DNA of 64,000 nt from Tribonema minus (Eukaryota; Sar; Xanthophyceae; Tribonematales; Tribonemataceae), in assembly GCA_017506865.1 (NCBI GenBank), contig JAFCMP010000212.1:124001-188000 (forward strand), read 5' to 3'. A program made the position numbers and the translations under genes. The notes beneath the pieces are model-generated. The model saw only the letters and a list, made by a program, of their open reading frames with translations. It had not been told where the DNA came from and made no database searches. Position 1 is the first letter of the stretch. Every line of letters begins with the position of its first letter. Shown piece after piece: positions 33,177 to 44,190 of this stretch.

Positions 33177-35273
33177 TTCCATCTGGCAGCGCACGGCCCA
33201 GCCTTACAGCAAGCGCGACTCCCAATACGGCATGGCGGCCTTGGCATTACCAGCGCCTGCGACATCGCTGATGCTGCGTATGTGGCGGGCACGTTGCAAG
33301 CGCTGCAACCAGCACTCTCTGGATGGGCGGGGGTGCTGCAGCAGGCGGCTCCTCAAGCGGCTGCAGACAACGCTGCTGAGGATGCGGCAACACAAGCGGC
33401 ACCGGCAGCAGCGGCAGCAGCACCAGCACCAGCAGCATCAGCAGCGGCAACTGTTACAGCGGCAGCGGCGGTTTCCAGTGGAGGCGCGACCGCTCCGGCA
33501 GCGGCAACTGCATCAGCGGCTGGCCGCGCTTATGGCGCAGCCATTCCGGCAACACACGACGCAGCTGCCGCTGGATCAGGGGCCGCGGCGGCAGCACAGG
33601 CGGCACCAGCGGCAGCAGCAGCAGCGGCGGCGCACGGCGCAACTACTCCGGCGGCAGCAGCAGCGGCGGCAGCAGCAGCTGCTCCAGCATCAGAGGCTGC
33701 TGCAGCAGCGGCAGCACATGTTGCACCTCAAGTGGCCTCGGCGGCATCACTATTAGTAACTGCAGCATCAACAGCAGCGGCTGCGGGCATAGGCAACACA
33801 GCTGCTACAGGCCCTACTAGCCTAAGGGCTGCTGCAGCACCTGCAACAGGAGCAGCGTCGGCAGGCGGCGCCGCAACCGTGCCAGCTGCGACAGCGGCAA
33901 TGGCGGTGGCAGCGGCCAATGCGGCAGGTGCTGCACCAACACCTGCGGCAGCAGCAACACCACTGGCAGCAGCAGCAACGGCAGGCGGCGCAGCTGCAGC
34001 ACCAGCGCACGCAGCAGCGGCAGCCGTCAATGCAGGCGCTGCGCGTTCCACACCAGCAATGCTACAAGGCGCAGCAGCAGCAGAGGTGGCGCGCCTGCCC
34101 CTCATGCGGACGATCGCCACAGCTGCCACATCTCTACGTGCAGCAACAGGTGACAAGCTGGAACATATACTGCCACCAGCGCTAACGCCACTGCAGCAGC
34201 AACCACCTACGCAGCAGCCGCCGCTGCGGCCGACAGCAGGTGGTGGCACTGGTGCGGATGCTGCTTGCGTACTTGACGCCAGTGCTCTGCAGTTGCAGTG
34301 TAGCCTGAAGCGCCCCAATCAGAGTGCGCTTGCAGATGCCGTCGCTACCGAGCTTGCAGATAAGGTGGAGGCGGACCTGCAACAGCTGCCGCAGGGCACG
34401 CAACGCACGCAAGCACTTGCTCGATTCCGGTCGCAGCGCCACATGCACTCGATCGGCATGGCATTCCTCAACGAGCCCATGTACTCCACAACGGCTTCAT
34501 TCGATGGCCTATCCTGGCAGCTGGCCGTCAAACGCGCCATCGGAGTAGAGGAGCAGACGGCAGGCTGCAAGCTGTGCGGGAAGTCGCCGGGCGGCACCCT
34601 GCATGCACGGCTGTGTCAAGCGCCATGCGTCAAGGCGCACGACACCATTGTCCACAATAGCGTCAAGAGGGCCACGCAGCGCATCCTGCGGCAATACCTC
34701 AAAACGGGACTGGTGGACGAGGACTACACGCCGTTTCTGGGGTCCGCCGGGCCGCCGGGGAGTCGCAGGATGGACATCGTGCTGCCTGCCGACGCCTCCC
34801 TGGTGACTGGCTATGACGACCCGACACGCCACCTACCGCTCATGGTGGAAGTTACCTGCTTCGAGGCACAGGTGGCGTCGCGGGCGGCGAAGACTGCAGC
34901 AGACCCCGAGCGATGCTGCCGCGACCAAGAGGCCGCCAAGACTACCCACTATTCTGGTCATTATGATCAGAATTGCTACAAACTTGCCACTTTGGCAATA
35001 GGGTCATTTGGCAGCATCGGGGCGCAGGGGCGGAAGCTGCTGGAGGCTGTGGCGACGGAGTATGCCAGCAGGATGTCAGTGCCCGGAGGAGCGCGCCCTA
35101 AAGGTCTCAAGGGCATCGCCCTGGCGCGCTTACGCTCGGCACTGTCGGCAGCGCTCCACATGGCGTACTCTGGCCGTGTCATGACACACATGGCAGAATC
35201 CAGGGGGGGGGGGCACATGGAGGAGGACGTAGGGGAGGACCCCGAGATGCCATTTGGCGGCTGCGGCGTTTGA
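33177..35273 (+). pseudogene. RT C-terminal region plus restriction-like endonuclease of copy B
   Basis: The open frame enters from the truncation point with ARLPIRHGGLGI, the conserved phrase that follows the RT domain (compare RLPERRGGLGM in the element at 55-58 kb), so no true start codon exists. A long Ala-rich linker from GCA/GCG/CAG codons follows (about 33370-34090). Then come a CCHC finger (CKLCGKSPGGTLHARLC, 34568-34618) and a PD-(D/E)XK-like nuclease with RRMDIVLP (about 34766) and LMVEVTCF (about 34840), the pattern of the site-specific nicking endonuclease in R2-type elements. It ends HMEEDVGEDPEMPFGGCGV and a stop. The truncation makes it a fragment; the nuclease half is intact. 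Confidence 0.75.
33370..34090. repeat. Ala-codon low-complexity tract
   Basis: About 700 bp of imperfect GCA/GCG/GCAGCAG repeats, open in several frames on both strands. It encodes the Ala-rich linker of copy B; the long frames on other strands are by-products. Confidence 0.8.
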
Positions 35274-35394
35274 GTGGTTGTCGTTGCGACACTTTCAGAC
35301 TGTCATACGACATGTAGATTCCTTACAGCTAGATGCCAATCATCTGGGCTTCTTCGCGCCCTGAGCGAGAATTAATAAAAAGTACATTCTGCTG

Positions 35395-36229
35395 CTAGGG
35401 GAAAGGTGTGAGCAATCGGGGTTCGGGTCGACGCCCGACCCAGTTTTCGGCCCCCGACCTGACAAACCTCAAACAGTCTCAAACCTCCAAAACCGTGACA
35501 TATCAGCTCCCTTGCCGCACGGCTACGCTGTTATTGGTGTAGAGTCCGTGGAGACGCTAGCAGCTGCTGCTCATCATGAAGTCTCCAGTGCAAATGCTGA
35601 TTTAGGAGAGCACGGCTGGGTCCACAGGGCCGCAGCTGTGCGCTGATGAGCTGCTGGTGCAGGCAACTCTGCCTAGAGTCTTTGATCATCAGCAAAGGGG
35701 CGCCAGGCACAACCGAGGTGCACTGTTCCTAGCGCAACCTCGAGGCGGGAGCGGGAGCAGTGAAGGTGAATTGTGCCGCCGACTCTCAGAGGTTGGGACC
35801 TGCAGTCATGACCACGCTGCAGGTTGATGAAGCACAGCAGCGCTAACGTAGTGACTGTATACAGCTGTATCGCCATTCGCACTGATGGCGAGTGCCAGAC
35901 CCCGGGAATGCGTTCAAGGAAAGTTCCACAGATTATTCCAGCCCTAACCCTACTTACCCTACCCCTAACCCTAACCCTAACTCAAAGTAGCCCTAGCGCT
36001 CACAAAACCTGAATCGCGCCTGGGTTGGCGATTGACACCCTACCTTCACGGCACTTGCTCTGAGCCATGCCTGGAGGCAGCATGAAGTTCGTGTCACCGG
36101 ACATCACCGAGTGTAGTCGATTTTGGCCGGTATCGGTTTGACAAAACGGTTTGGTTTGTGTCGACCGACCGACCCACTTTTGAACTTTATTTTGACCCGA
36201 ATCCCGATTGCTCATACCTCTCCCCCTAG
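35395..36229. mobile_element. TIR element with internal telomere-like repeats (835 bp)
   Basis: The left end CTAGGGGAAAGGTGTGAGCA and the right end CTAGGGGGAGAGGTATGAGC (other strand) both continue as ATCGGG.TTCGGGTC, a TIR of about 37 bp. It sits between two retrotransposon tails. The interior has a CCCTAACCCTACTTACCC tract at 35941-35982. No transposase. A clean target duplication was not identified; the superfamily is unassigned. Confidence 0.65.
35941..35982. repeat. Interstitial telomere-like tract
   Basis: Imperfect CCCTAA units (with CCCTACTTACC and CCCCTAACCCTAACCC) inside the TIR element at 35395-36229. Confidence 0.75.
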
Positions 36230-36290
36230 TAGTTTAATAATCTGGACTTTTTGCGCCCTGAGCGAGAATCAATGAAAAGGACATGCCTAT
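36230..36290 (+). mobile_element. Third RLE-retrotransposon tail relic
   Basis: AATCTGGACTTTTTGCGCCC, then TGAGCGAGAATCAATGAAAA, matches the 3' UTR tails at 33100-33172 and 35340-35391 with several changes. Only the tail is left. Confidence 0.65.
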
Positions 36291-36428
36291 TTATAAATAA
36301 ATAAATATAATCACAATTGAGCAGAATCTGACATTCTGAAGTCCATGGATGCGTTTGAAGGGTTCGCACCTGTGGGTCCTGACAGTGTGTGGAGATCAGG
36401 TCCTGTTTTCACAAATCAAACCTCACCT

Positions 36429-36638
36429 TCAGTGAACATGAGCAACTATATTGCTGCAAATTCTATTCAGGGCCGCTGGCATAAAAGGCCGCTCAGTGAC
36501 ATCTTGGGTCTGCATGAACACAGTGACTTCAGAAGTGCAGCACCCCTTCTCAGCGTCTTTGACAACCATTACGGCAGAAAGACTTTCCTCTCTGATCACT
36601 CGAGTCAACCTCTTCACACGAATATTCACTTTACTGGT
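36429..36638 (-). CDS. Possible terminal exon of an unrecognised gene
   Basis: The minus frame reads VNIRVKRLTRVIREESLS then VMVVKDAEKGCCTSEVTVFM and ends NIVAHVH with a stop. The alternating strand-like composition looks like real protein and an acceptor CCAG lies upstream. Its phase does not fit exon 10 of the hydrolase gene next to it, so it is kept separate. The opposite-strand 152-codon frame is the alternative. Confidence 0.3.
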   Translation of the reverse strand, partial: TSKVNIRVKRLTRVIREESLSAVMVVKDAEKGCCTSEVTVFMQTQDVTERPFMPAALNRICSNIVAHVH

Positions 36639-37356
36639 CTACCATCAGCACCCCACAACCATTGGTCCTTCTTGCAGATACCTTCTTGTAGCTCTGAGAG
36701 CTGCCCAGCTGCACATAAGGCACATGTACATATGTCACCGCTTCGTGAGAAAGATAGATCCAGGCTGGGGCACTTCAAGAATTTGACAGCGACAGTATCA
36801 TGATGATGTGTACAATAAGTGTACTGACCAGCCATGTCGCAGTATGCATCAACATTATGCAGCATGTACAACTTCTCATTCTTGCCACAAGTGTGCAATA
36901 TGATGGGCTGCAGCTACCAGCAGAGCAGAGAGCTAGACCGCAAGCCTGTCATTGCACCTCAAGGAGACTACAGCTATGGATGACATGTCGCTACCGCGGA
37001 GGTCAATACTAGTGGTAGTGGATGGAAGCATTGCTGATTGGCGCTCCTGGTGCTGATGAAAGACACCTATCGTTTTAGTGTACCAAAAAACTAGTTTTAT
37101 GGCGAGCAAAGACCGTGGCAACAGGTCACTGGCAGGAAAGCAATCAGTGCGTCATTCAAAATGATGGGACTTATGTAGTCCAATTGATGTGAGACTCAAC
37201 TGCCCGCGGTGCCAAGGTTGGCACAAATACTATTTGTCTGGCACAAGCCTAAGGGCACGCTTTGTGAGCACCTTGAACATGCTGAACCTCTACCAATTGT
37301 CCACTAGTTCATAGCAAGAGTGCAGGGCCCTGCTTCGCCATGTCCACTGTTAATCC

Positions 37357-37455
37357 CTAAATGGCGCGCACGGTGACATGCATCAGCATGGCAGGGGCAT
37401 GTGCCTCCTGTTCGGGCAGCATCATGATTCTGGCATACTTTGGTTGACCTATAGG
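37357..37455 (-). CDS. SGNH/GDSL-like hydrolase, exon 10 (candidate last exon)
   Basis: Acceptor TATCTGAG, then CCTATAGGTCAACC, phase 0 as required by exon 9. It reads PIGQPKYARIMMLPEQEAHA and PAMLMHVTVRAI before a TAG stop. Joined to ...FAIYVDGQ it gives a plausible strand-turn-strand. The acceptor is not a standard CAG, so this exon is less certain than the others; an intermediate exon in the 1.35-kb intron cannot be excluded. Confidence 0.5.
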   Translation of the reverse strand, partial: PIGQPKYARIMMLPEQEAHAPAMLMHVTVRAI

Positions 37456-37672
37456 CTCAGATACTGCGTGTAATCTCAGACCGGCATCCAGGAAAGGTGT
37501 GCTGTGCCTTGTGCATTGCCAACAATCGCTTGTCACATCACGCCACGGCACCGCACGCTATGATATCTGTTTGCGTATGCTGCCAATGATGTCATGTCAG
37601 CCATCGTACCAAATCACTTTGGGACAAGTACATGCGATAAGCGTACCACATATGCATCCCCATCCCCCAAAG

Positions 37673-37755
37673 GTACTATCGTGATTCTGTGGATGCCATT
37701 GCCGACGCGCTTACGAAGCATCCAGCACACGTTGCGGGAGCCGCGGTCTGGGCCA
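37673..37755 (+). CDS. Possible isolated plus-strand exon
   Basis: Between AAAG and a GTAAGT donor the plus strand reads YYRDSVDAIADALTKHPAHV then AGAAVWA. Good borders and composition, but no partner exons and it overlaps intron 9 of the hydrolase gene. Possibly a captured gene fragment. Confidence 0.25.
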
Positions 37756-38806
37756 GTAAGTGTTGCGGACGTCAGCTGCAGGACAGTGAAGCAATGACAA
37801 CCAGACGGCAAAATGACAACAGAAGAGTGATGCCGAATTCTGCGCAAATGCCTTCATATGGAGTTTGCAGCCCACCACAGACAGTCTCTTGAATAGTCAT
37901 CCATTACAATATTGCATATGCAGTGCGCACATTTCTGAGCTGATGAACGGCATGGCGGATGCAGTGAGATGGGATGATTGCGCAGTGATATCACAAATGT
38001 TCAGATGCAATTGAACCAGTGCTGGTGGCCTTTGTGCCAGTCATGCACGCGCCAGAGTGACGTGACAGTCCCTGTCACTGCTGCAAGATTTGTGTGGCAC
38101 AGCACCTCATCTGCGGTGCCTCACAATGGCCTGCGTCCTGTGACACGATAGGCTTTCAGGCATGTACTGTGACATTGAGCACCAGTTCATATTTGGCTTG
38201 CAGCGTGTATTAGAATAGTGGTGAGCATCTGATGACCTGCGCTCCAGTTGGCAACTGCTAGTGCATACTTTGTACTAGTAGTACAACTACAACAAGCCTG
38301 TTGTATGCTGAGGCATGTCAGCCTCGCGAGGAACACAGACCTTATCGTGTGTGAGATTGTTGTGAAGAGAGGTAGCAGCGGTTGCAGCACTCCTTGCTTG
38401 GCGCTGACCGGCAACGAGAGGCACACTGCTGCAGAGTACTGGCTGGTAAGCATTGCCAAGCACAGCACCATTTCTTTATTAGCAGTCGCACACGACTTGA
38501 ACAATCTGCAATAGCAGGAACAGAGTGGATGCAATTTGGTAGCTTCACAGCCGCCCAAGCGACTGCTGACGCCAAATTGCATTAAGCGCGCTGCACTACA
38601 TGACACAAATGGTGCATGGCGTAATAAGACACACAACTGAGTGCATGCCATTGGGCAGGAGCCCGGAAGGCATAGCGGGCAAAGGAAAATGAGGGGGAAG
38701 TAAGCAGCAAAACTGTGCAATTGTGCAATAGCAGCCCGCAATGGCTGGCATCAAATAGATGAGGTGATAGAGCAATCCCTGACATGAAACAATGAGTGTG
38801 ACGCAC

Positions 38807-39097
38807 CTGTCCGTCAACGTAGATGGCAAAGCTGGTCAAGTTCTCCAGTTGTTGAGCCTCGCGCTCCTCCTCTGTCCCTTCCGTCGGCAACTGCCTGCAA
38901 ACAACGACAGGCTCATTGGTCCCCTCCGGGATCCTAGTGGCCTCAAACTCAATGTGGAGCGGTCCAGCAGCGCGTTCTGCAGCGATCACCCACTTGCGAT
39001 CGATGGGCCAGTCCGGATCATCTGGTTTAAAGCTGTTCACCTCTCTCAAGGGCTCGTTGACAATGATGCCCCAACGGTCTTTCTCCTGGGGAAGGTA
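38807..39097 (-). CDS. SGNH/GDSL-like hydrolase, exon 9
   Basis: Acceptor CTGCCACAG, donor GACGGACAG before GTGCGT, 97 codons, phase 0 at both ends. It encodes YLPQEKDRWGIIVNEPLREV ... DDPDWPIDRKWVIAAE ... GPLHIEFEATRIP ... TSFAIYVDGQ, a Trp/Pro- and strand-rich segment that looks like a C-terminal beta-sandwich appended to the hydrolase. Confidence 0.75.
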
Positions 39098-40674
39098 CTG
39101 TGGCAGAACAGCATCAGACCCAAAACATCCCATAAGGTGCAGCCAGGTACACAATCACTCAGCAGGTGGGCTTGGCGTATATGAAATTTGTAGACCGTTT
39201 TGTATATGCTTCAGTACGACCCTGCATGTCCTACATGCTTAATCATCCACCAATTACCAGATACGTCAAATTATGTACTTCGGAAGTATAATGCAAATAC
39301 CAGATGCAGCATCTTAACTGAGTAGGCAACAAAAATCTGGCGCACTTCTGTGGTGCAGCGCAAACCAGGAGCCCTGCAGCATAACATGCATCATCAATAC
39401 AGTCCCTGTGCACATAACGCTTTTAATGGCGCTACAATGCAGCTCCCCTTCCCCGCCCCATGCCTCATGCTCCCCCTCACTGCACCTGCATCTAGGCATA
39501 ATAAGCACAGGTCTAAGCCATAGAAGTATGAATGTCATGACATTTGCCACATTGGCATGCACAATCTCATTATTCACAACACAATGCAGCTGGGTATCAT
39601 TGATTCTACCTCAAATTGCTCCTCAGCATGGCCAGACCCACTGACAGCTGCAACAAGCAGACGACAGCCTTGTGCCATAACAGTTGGCCCTTGCCCCATA
39701 TGGTTCACAGCTTTCACAGTCTGGATGGCATGCTTGAAGTCAGGACTTGTGTAATGACGTACAAAGCTGCTGCTGCGGATGTGGCAGGTCCATGCCGTTG
39801 CTGCGACATACTTCGAAGTATCATGCTTTGAGCACCGCTCCTTTCCTATTGTCGCATGTCTCAAACAGCTTACAGTGTAAACTTCTATCTGGCCAATGCA
39901 ATGCAACGCTCAGAACACTCTTAGTAAGATCCCCCTCTACCAAGGCAGGCCTCACAAGAGGCCAGTCATACATCTGCTTGTGGCATAAGCATACACCGAA
40001 TACCTGCCAGACACCAATGGCTGGAAGTGATCAACACTTCATCATGCAATCATGCTACATAGCATGCAATCAAGCCACATAGCATGCTTGCTGCGATGCT
40101 CATTTCTGACCTGCAGCGACCAGGCATGACGTCGGCTACTGGTGTATACAACCGGGCGCGCCATCTGTGGTGAAGGCTGCAATTGCTGCGCTGCAACTTC
40201 CTACATCTAGCCAGACAGATGTTTGGCGCTATGTGATCAGGGCATCAATGAATGTCAGATTTTCCAGCAATTTTGTCCAAATGAAGCCTAAAGGATAATC
40301 GCTATGCACATAACGTAGATGTTTCATGCCTCATATCTTTGCAAGAGCAATACCTCAGGTATACGTAGATCTATGAACATATTTCATTGGCGGCAAATAT
40401 GTTACAGCAACCATGTTTGTCCATGAAGCATTTCACAATGCGCAGTCCGGGTGACCATCAACGAAACAGTACGAAGTCATGACCAGTGGCCGCTCATTGA
40501 CCGATACAAGCTCTGAGGCAACAATAAAAATAGTCCCGCAACTTGCAAGAGTATTTCTTTGCAGCACTTGCATGCCGATCCACAGAGTGTCTCATTTTCG
40601 TGGATTTGTGCACATGACACAACCGTATACACAAGTCTTTGAGCTGAGTTGAGAAGTTCTGTTGTCTGTCTCAC

Positions 40675-40778
40675 CTGAAACCGCTCAGTCGCATCAAACT
40701 TCGTTTCCACAATGTGGTTCTTCAGCTGCAGGTCCTCATTCAGGTTTGGATAATATGACGTCAGGCATGAATATGACC
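40675..40778 (-). CDS. SGNH/GDSL-like hydrolase, exon 8
   Basis: Acceptor TTTGCACAG; the first two bases complete the Gly codon split after exon 7 (phase 1). It reads SYSCLTSYYPNLNEDLQLKN then HIVETKFDATERFQ, with donor TTTCAG before GTGAGA in phase 0. Confidence 0.75.
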
Positions 40779-42499
40779 CTGTGCAAAGACAACGCATGCA
40801 GTCACCAATCAGTGTGTGGTTGCCTGTGTATATATTAATGGCCGTAACACTGTTGTAGAAGTATACTCCAAGTATATTGTCCATAAAGAAACTTGATTGC
40901 GGACGCAGGTTTTTCTTAATTTCAATCAATTGCATCAACACTTTGATTAAATGCTCAGTGACAATAGGGCATCAGGCGGAAGTGACAAAGCAGTACGGTG
41001 CGAAGCAGCGCACATTGTTGCATGCATGGGTCCAGTGGTACCTCATGTGTCACAGTGTTTATCATGCCTGCTTCAAGCACAGTGTGGTCAATACCGGCAC
41101 TTTGAGTTATGTTACATATGTACTTGCATGCATACGCGCTAACAGTCAGAATCCAATTACCGTGCGGTATTATCGGCTAGGCTTAGCGTTGACCTCATCT
41201 TGAAACTGTCAAGTAGGGTTAAACTTCAACAGCTATGTCGGGTCAAGCCCAGTACATATGTGCTACCTACAAACAATCATGACTTTCCGGCTAGTGCAGA
41301 GCTTGATTTGACGCGCTGGTGTATTGCCTCCTTTGTTGGACGAACAGCACGCTGTGGCATGCTGCAGCTGTGTACGACAGTGTAGCTAGCACCAACTTGA
41401 AGGGTTCCATAGGGCAGTGCAATTCCTGCAATTGTACATGTGGTGGTCATCAGCGAGTTCTTGTGCTCATCACACAACGGTCTGGACGAGGCATACCTGT
41501 ATGCTCCTGCAAGGATGACATGCTTGATAAGGTGCAGAAAGCGGTGAGCGACGCAGTGGCATCAACCACCAAGAGCGCAGGGCTGCCGCTGAGAGCAAGG
41601 AGAGGAACCCACATGTGTGGCTGCTGCCGGCAAGGCAAAGCATGCACGCCTACTACAGATCTATGATGACACAGTACATGAGCAGACAGACATGGCTACA
41701 GTGAAGATGTTGTGTGCCGATGCCTTGTCCTTTCGACTGCTTAACAGTTGTCCTTTCCGGGACTTATGTGGCTGCGGCTATTGAGGCTGGCATTAATTGC
41801 GCACCACCATGCAGGCAGGTTGCTGCTGACCAAGATAGTGAACGAGGTCACTACACTGCTACAGGAAGAGCAGGCGGTCTACGGCAGCACCGTCATGAGC
41901 GATGGCATCACCGACACGCACAATCATCCAATGCTGAAACAGCAAATTGAAGTCTACACGCTTCGAACAGTGACCTTAAGATCAACATGATGTTTTACCC
42001 TCAACCACTTAGACTCCGACTGTGAGTCTGGCTCACTGCTGCCAACAGATTGACATCAGACTCTGCCTCAGAATCATGAGAGTCTGAAGCTGAGCGACAG
42101 AAGGCGTGTACAACCGCTGGATCCTCAAGTCGCATGCGAGACATGAAACCCATACACCAGGTGAGAATACACCTACGCAAATGAATGCATGCTGCTCATT
42201 AATGGATGCATGAGGTGTTGCACAGTCTCGCATGTCATTGGATGGGTCCCAGCACCAGTAACAAAGGGACATAACACATAATAACTTTAAGCAGCTCTAG
42301 GGTTAGGGCTAGAGTCAGAGCTTGGATTAGATAACCATACCAAAAGGGTGAGGTGATACAGTAATGCTCTGAAAATTCTACGTACCATCATGTTACTTAC
42401 AAAATCTTGCTGCAACACGCGCGACTGTTACGAGGGATCAACAGCAATATGCAGACCCAGTAGTACCGTCAGGTTTGGAGCAATTGCCAAAATACGTAC
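40779..42499 (-). other. Intron 7 of the hydrolase gene with a transposase relic
   Basis: GT-AG intron of 1.7 kb. It contains the plus-strand DUF659/hAT-like relic at 41500-41990 and otherwise nothing recognised. Confidence 0.6.
41500..41990 (+). pseudogene. hAT/DUF659 transposase relic
   Basis: At about 41817-41945 the plus strand reads LLTKIVNEVTTLLQEEQAVY then GSTVMSDGITDTHNHPMLK. The YG.T.MSDG.TDT.N.P.L phrase is the start of the DUF659/hAT catalytic core, with D of MSDG as the first catalytic Asp. About 170 bp upstream a Cys-rich piece (THMCGCCRQGKAC) may be a BED-finger remnant. The rest of the gene and the TIRs were not found. Different family from the intact hAT at 16-19 kb. Confidence 0.45.
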
Positions 42500-42614
42500 C
42501 AGCTTTGACGCAGTATTCGCTGCTGCAGAAGTTGGGCATGGGGGTAGGTCGCCATTGTGCAGCGGTCTTGGGAAGGTCAAGCTTGGATGCCAGTGATGCC
42601 ACAAACTCATCATC
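42500..42614 (-). CDS. SGNH/GDSL-like hydrolase, exon 7
   Basis: Acceptor GTTGCAG, donor GCTG before GTACGT (phase 1). It reads DDEFVASLASKLDLPKTAAQ then WRPTPMPNFCSSEYCVKA. Two Cys close to each other suggest a disulfide in a secreted or lumenal protein. Confidence 0.78.
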
Positions 42615-42678
42615 CTGCAACACAGGTCAATCAAGCCAGGCATGGGCACATTGCTTGATGGTCTTCAATGCCTTGATA

Positions 42679-43412
42679 CCATTGATTACGGGGTATAAGG
42701 TACCCGTTCCTGAACAACGCCAGCTTGCAGGCCCTCTTAGATGCGGGTTTCTTATACCTTGTGCAGCAAACCTACTATCTTACATGCATGACTGTCAAAA
42801 TGCTATCGAAAACATGCATCTTATATGGCGTATGCGCGTGCGCACATGCGTCACAAACTGTGTCGTGGGGGGGGTCTTGGGTATAGTTGAGAGTAGAGAC
42901 GGTGGAGGACGCAGTGAGAAGTAGTACGGCCGAGCAATGAATAGCGCCGGTGGTAGTGCAGCTGGTTTAGCCGGTTTAGCAGCAGCAGCAGCAGCGCCCA
43001 CCAGCGATGGTGAATCAGATGACCCGCTACCAGCAACCCCAGAGCCTGCTGCGAAGGGCAAGCGAGGGCCTGCCAAGCTCATGTACTGCTTGCTGCATGC
43101 CTGTCGTTGGTGCTTTGCTACAATTTGCAAGTTGCCTTGCTTGTTGCACAAGGTACGAGGTTTCTTATACCGTCGCGTAAGAAACCCCCTTTCTTACACG
43201 CAAGGGTTCCTTGTGTCGCGTGTAAGAAAGGGTGTTTCTTATACAGCAAACCTAGTATTTTACATACGTGCCTGTCAAAATGCTACAAGAAACGGGTATC
43301 TTACACGCCGCATAAGAGCTCTAAGTACAATCTTTTGATTCGTTTTCATATGATATCTTTGAAGTACCAGTTTCTTGCACAGGTGTACTATCTTATACCC
43401 CATGATATACGG
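42679..43412. mobile_element. TA-target G-tract MITE, copy 4 (734 bp), with coding remnant
   Basis: Left end CCATTGATTACGGGGTATAA, right end CCGTATATCATGGGGTATAA on the other strand, flanked by TA at 42677-42678 and 43413-43414. The interior repeats TTCTTATAC/TCTTACACG words and has a 15-bp perfect inverted repeat CCCTTTCTTACACGC (43187-43201 with 43217-43231). From 42937 the plus strand opens an ATG frame (MNSAGGSAAGLAGLAAAAAA, then SDGESDDPLPATPEPAAKGK) that looks like a protein N-terminus. It sits in intron 6 of the hydrolase gene. Confidence 0.65.
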
Positions 43413-44190
43413 TATTGAACATCGAGGCACCGTGTGTGTACAGCAACTGAAATGCAGAGGAAGTGAGCACTGTACTCTGCTTCAGCATGGCATTGCCTCT
43501 TGTTGGTTGCTGCACCTCTGACTTTACAGGGTTTAATTCGTAGTATGACGCCAGTTCAAGGCTAGCACTGCGCTTTCACGTGCCACACCAGTGCCTGAAG
43601 CTCCTGTGCGTTTAGAGTGGGTTGCATAGCATGGTGCAATTATAGGTTTGACACACACACACAAACGCAACCTGCACCCAACAATGCTGCTGATGCTGCA
43701 GGAAGTATCATTGGCAATCATGAAAATGCTTGCATGTGTAACGCAGCCACTATGTGGAACAAGGCCAAGTGCGAGGAGTTGCTTGATACTCTGTTATATT
43801 GTGCTTGTTTGCACCATATAGAGCACAAGGCCTTCCTCACTTCTCGCACGCTGTCAGGTGCAGGAGGCGAGCATATGCCCAATGAGGCATCATGTAATGA
43901 TTACGGCCTGCTCACGTGACACTGCCACCATGTACTGTGGCGCCTGGCGGTCTCATCAGGTGGACGGCATCGGCCACCACCCTGACCACTGGCTGCTGCG
44001 GTGAGTGGATCCCTTGTCCAAAAGCGCTGCCGAGTACCTCCAAAGTGCAGCTTCAGTTATCCAATGCCTTGATCAACTGCTTTAGCGCTTGCAGCAGTGC
44101 ATGGTGGGCACAGGCGCGAATTGTCAAGTTTGCCACATGACGTACATGAAAAGACACATGTACAGTAATCTGGCACGTTAAAGATCTCAC

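Larger units (their letters stand above)
33173..35391 (+). mobile_element. RLE-type non-LTR retrotransposon, 5'-truncated (copy B)
   Basis: Starts abruptly after the doubled tail of copy A, inside the region just C-terminal to the RT domain, and runs through the endonuclease to the 3' UTR ending AGAATTAATAAAAAGTACAT. Head-to-tail arrangement with copy A. The RT itself is absent, so it cannot move on its own. Confidence 0.8.

Noticed and set aside
33282..33290. Start codon of the 663-codon frame of retrotransposon copy B
   Set aside because: The codon is GTG and the frame is open further upstream through ARLPIRHGGLGI, so the frame simply enters from the truncation point.
33370..34090. Possible CRISPR or structured repeat array
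   Set aside because: Repeat of Ala codons with no spacers of fixed length; it is a coding low-complexity linker.
38582..38806. Continuation of the 190-codon frame past the donor at 38806
   Set aside because: Beyond GTGCGT the frame loses protein-like character and the phase-0 donor fits exon 10.
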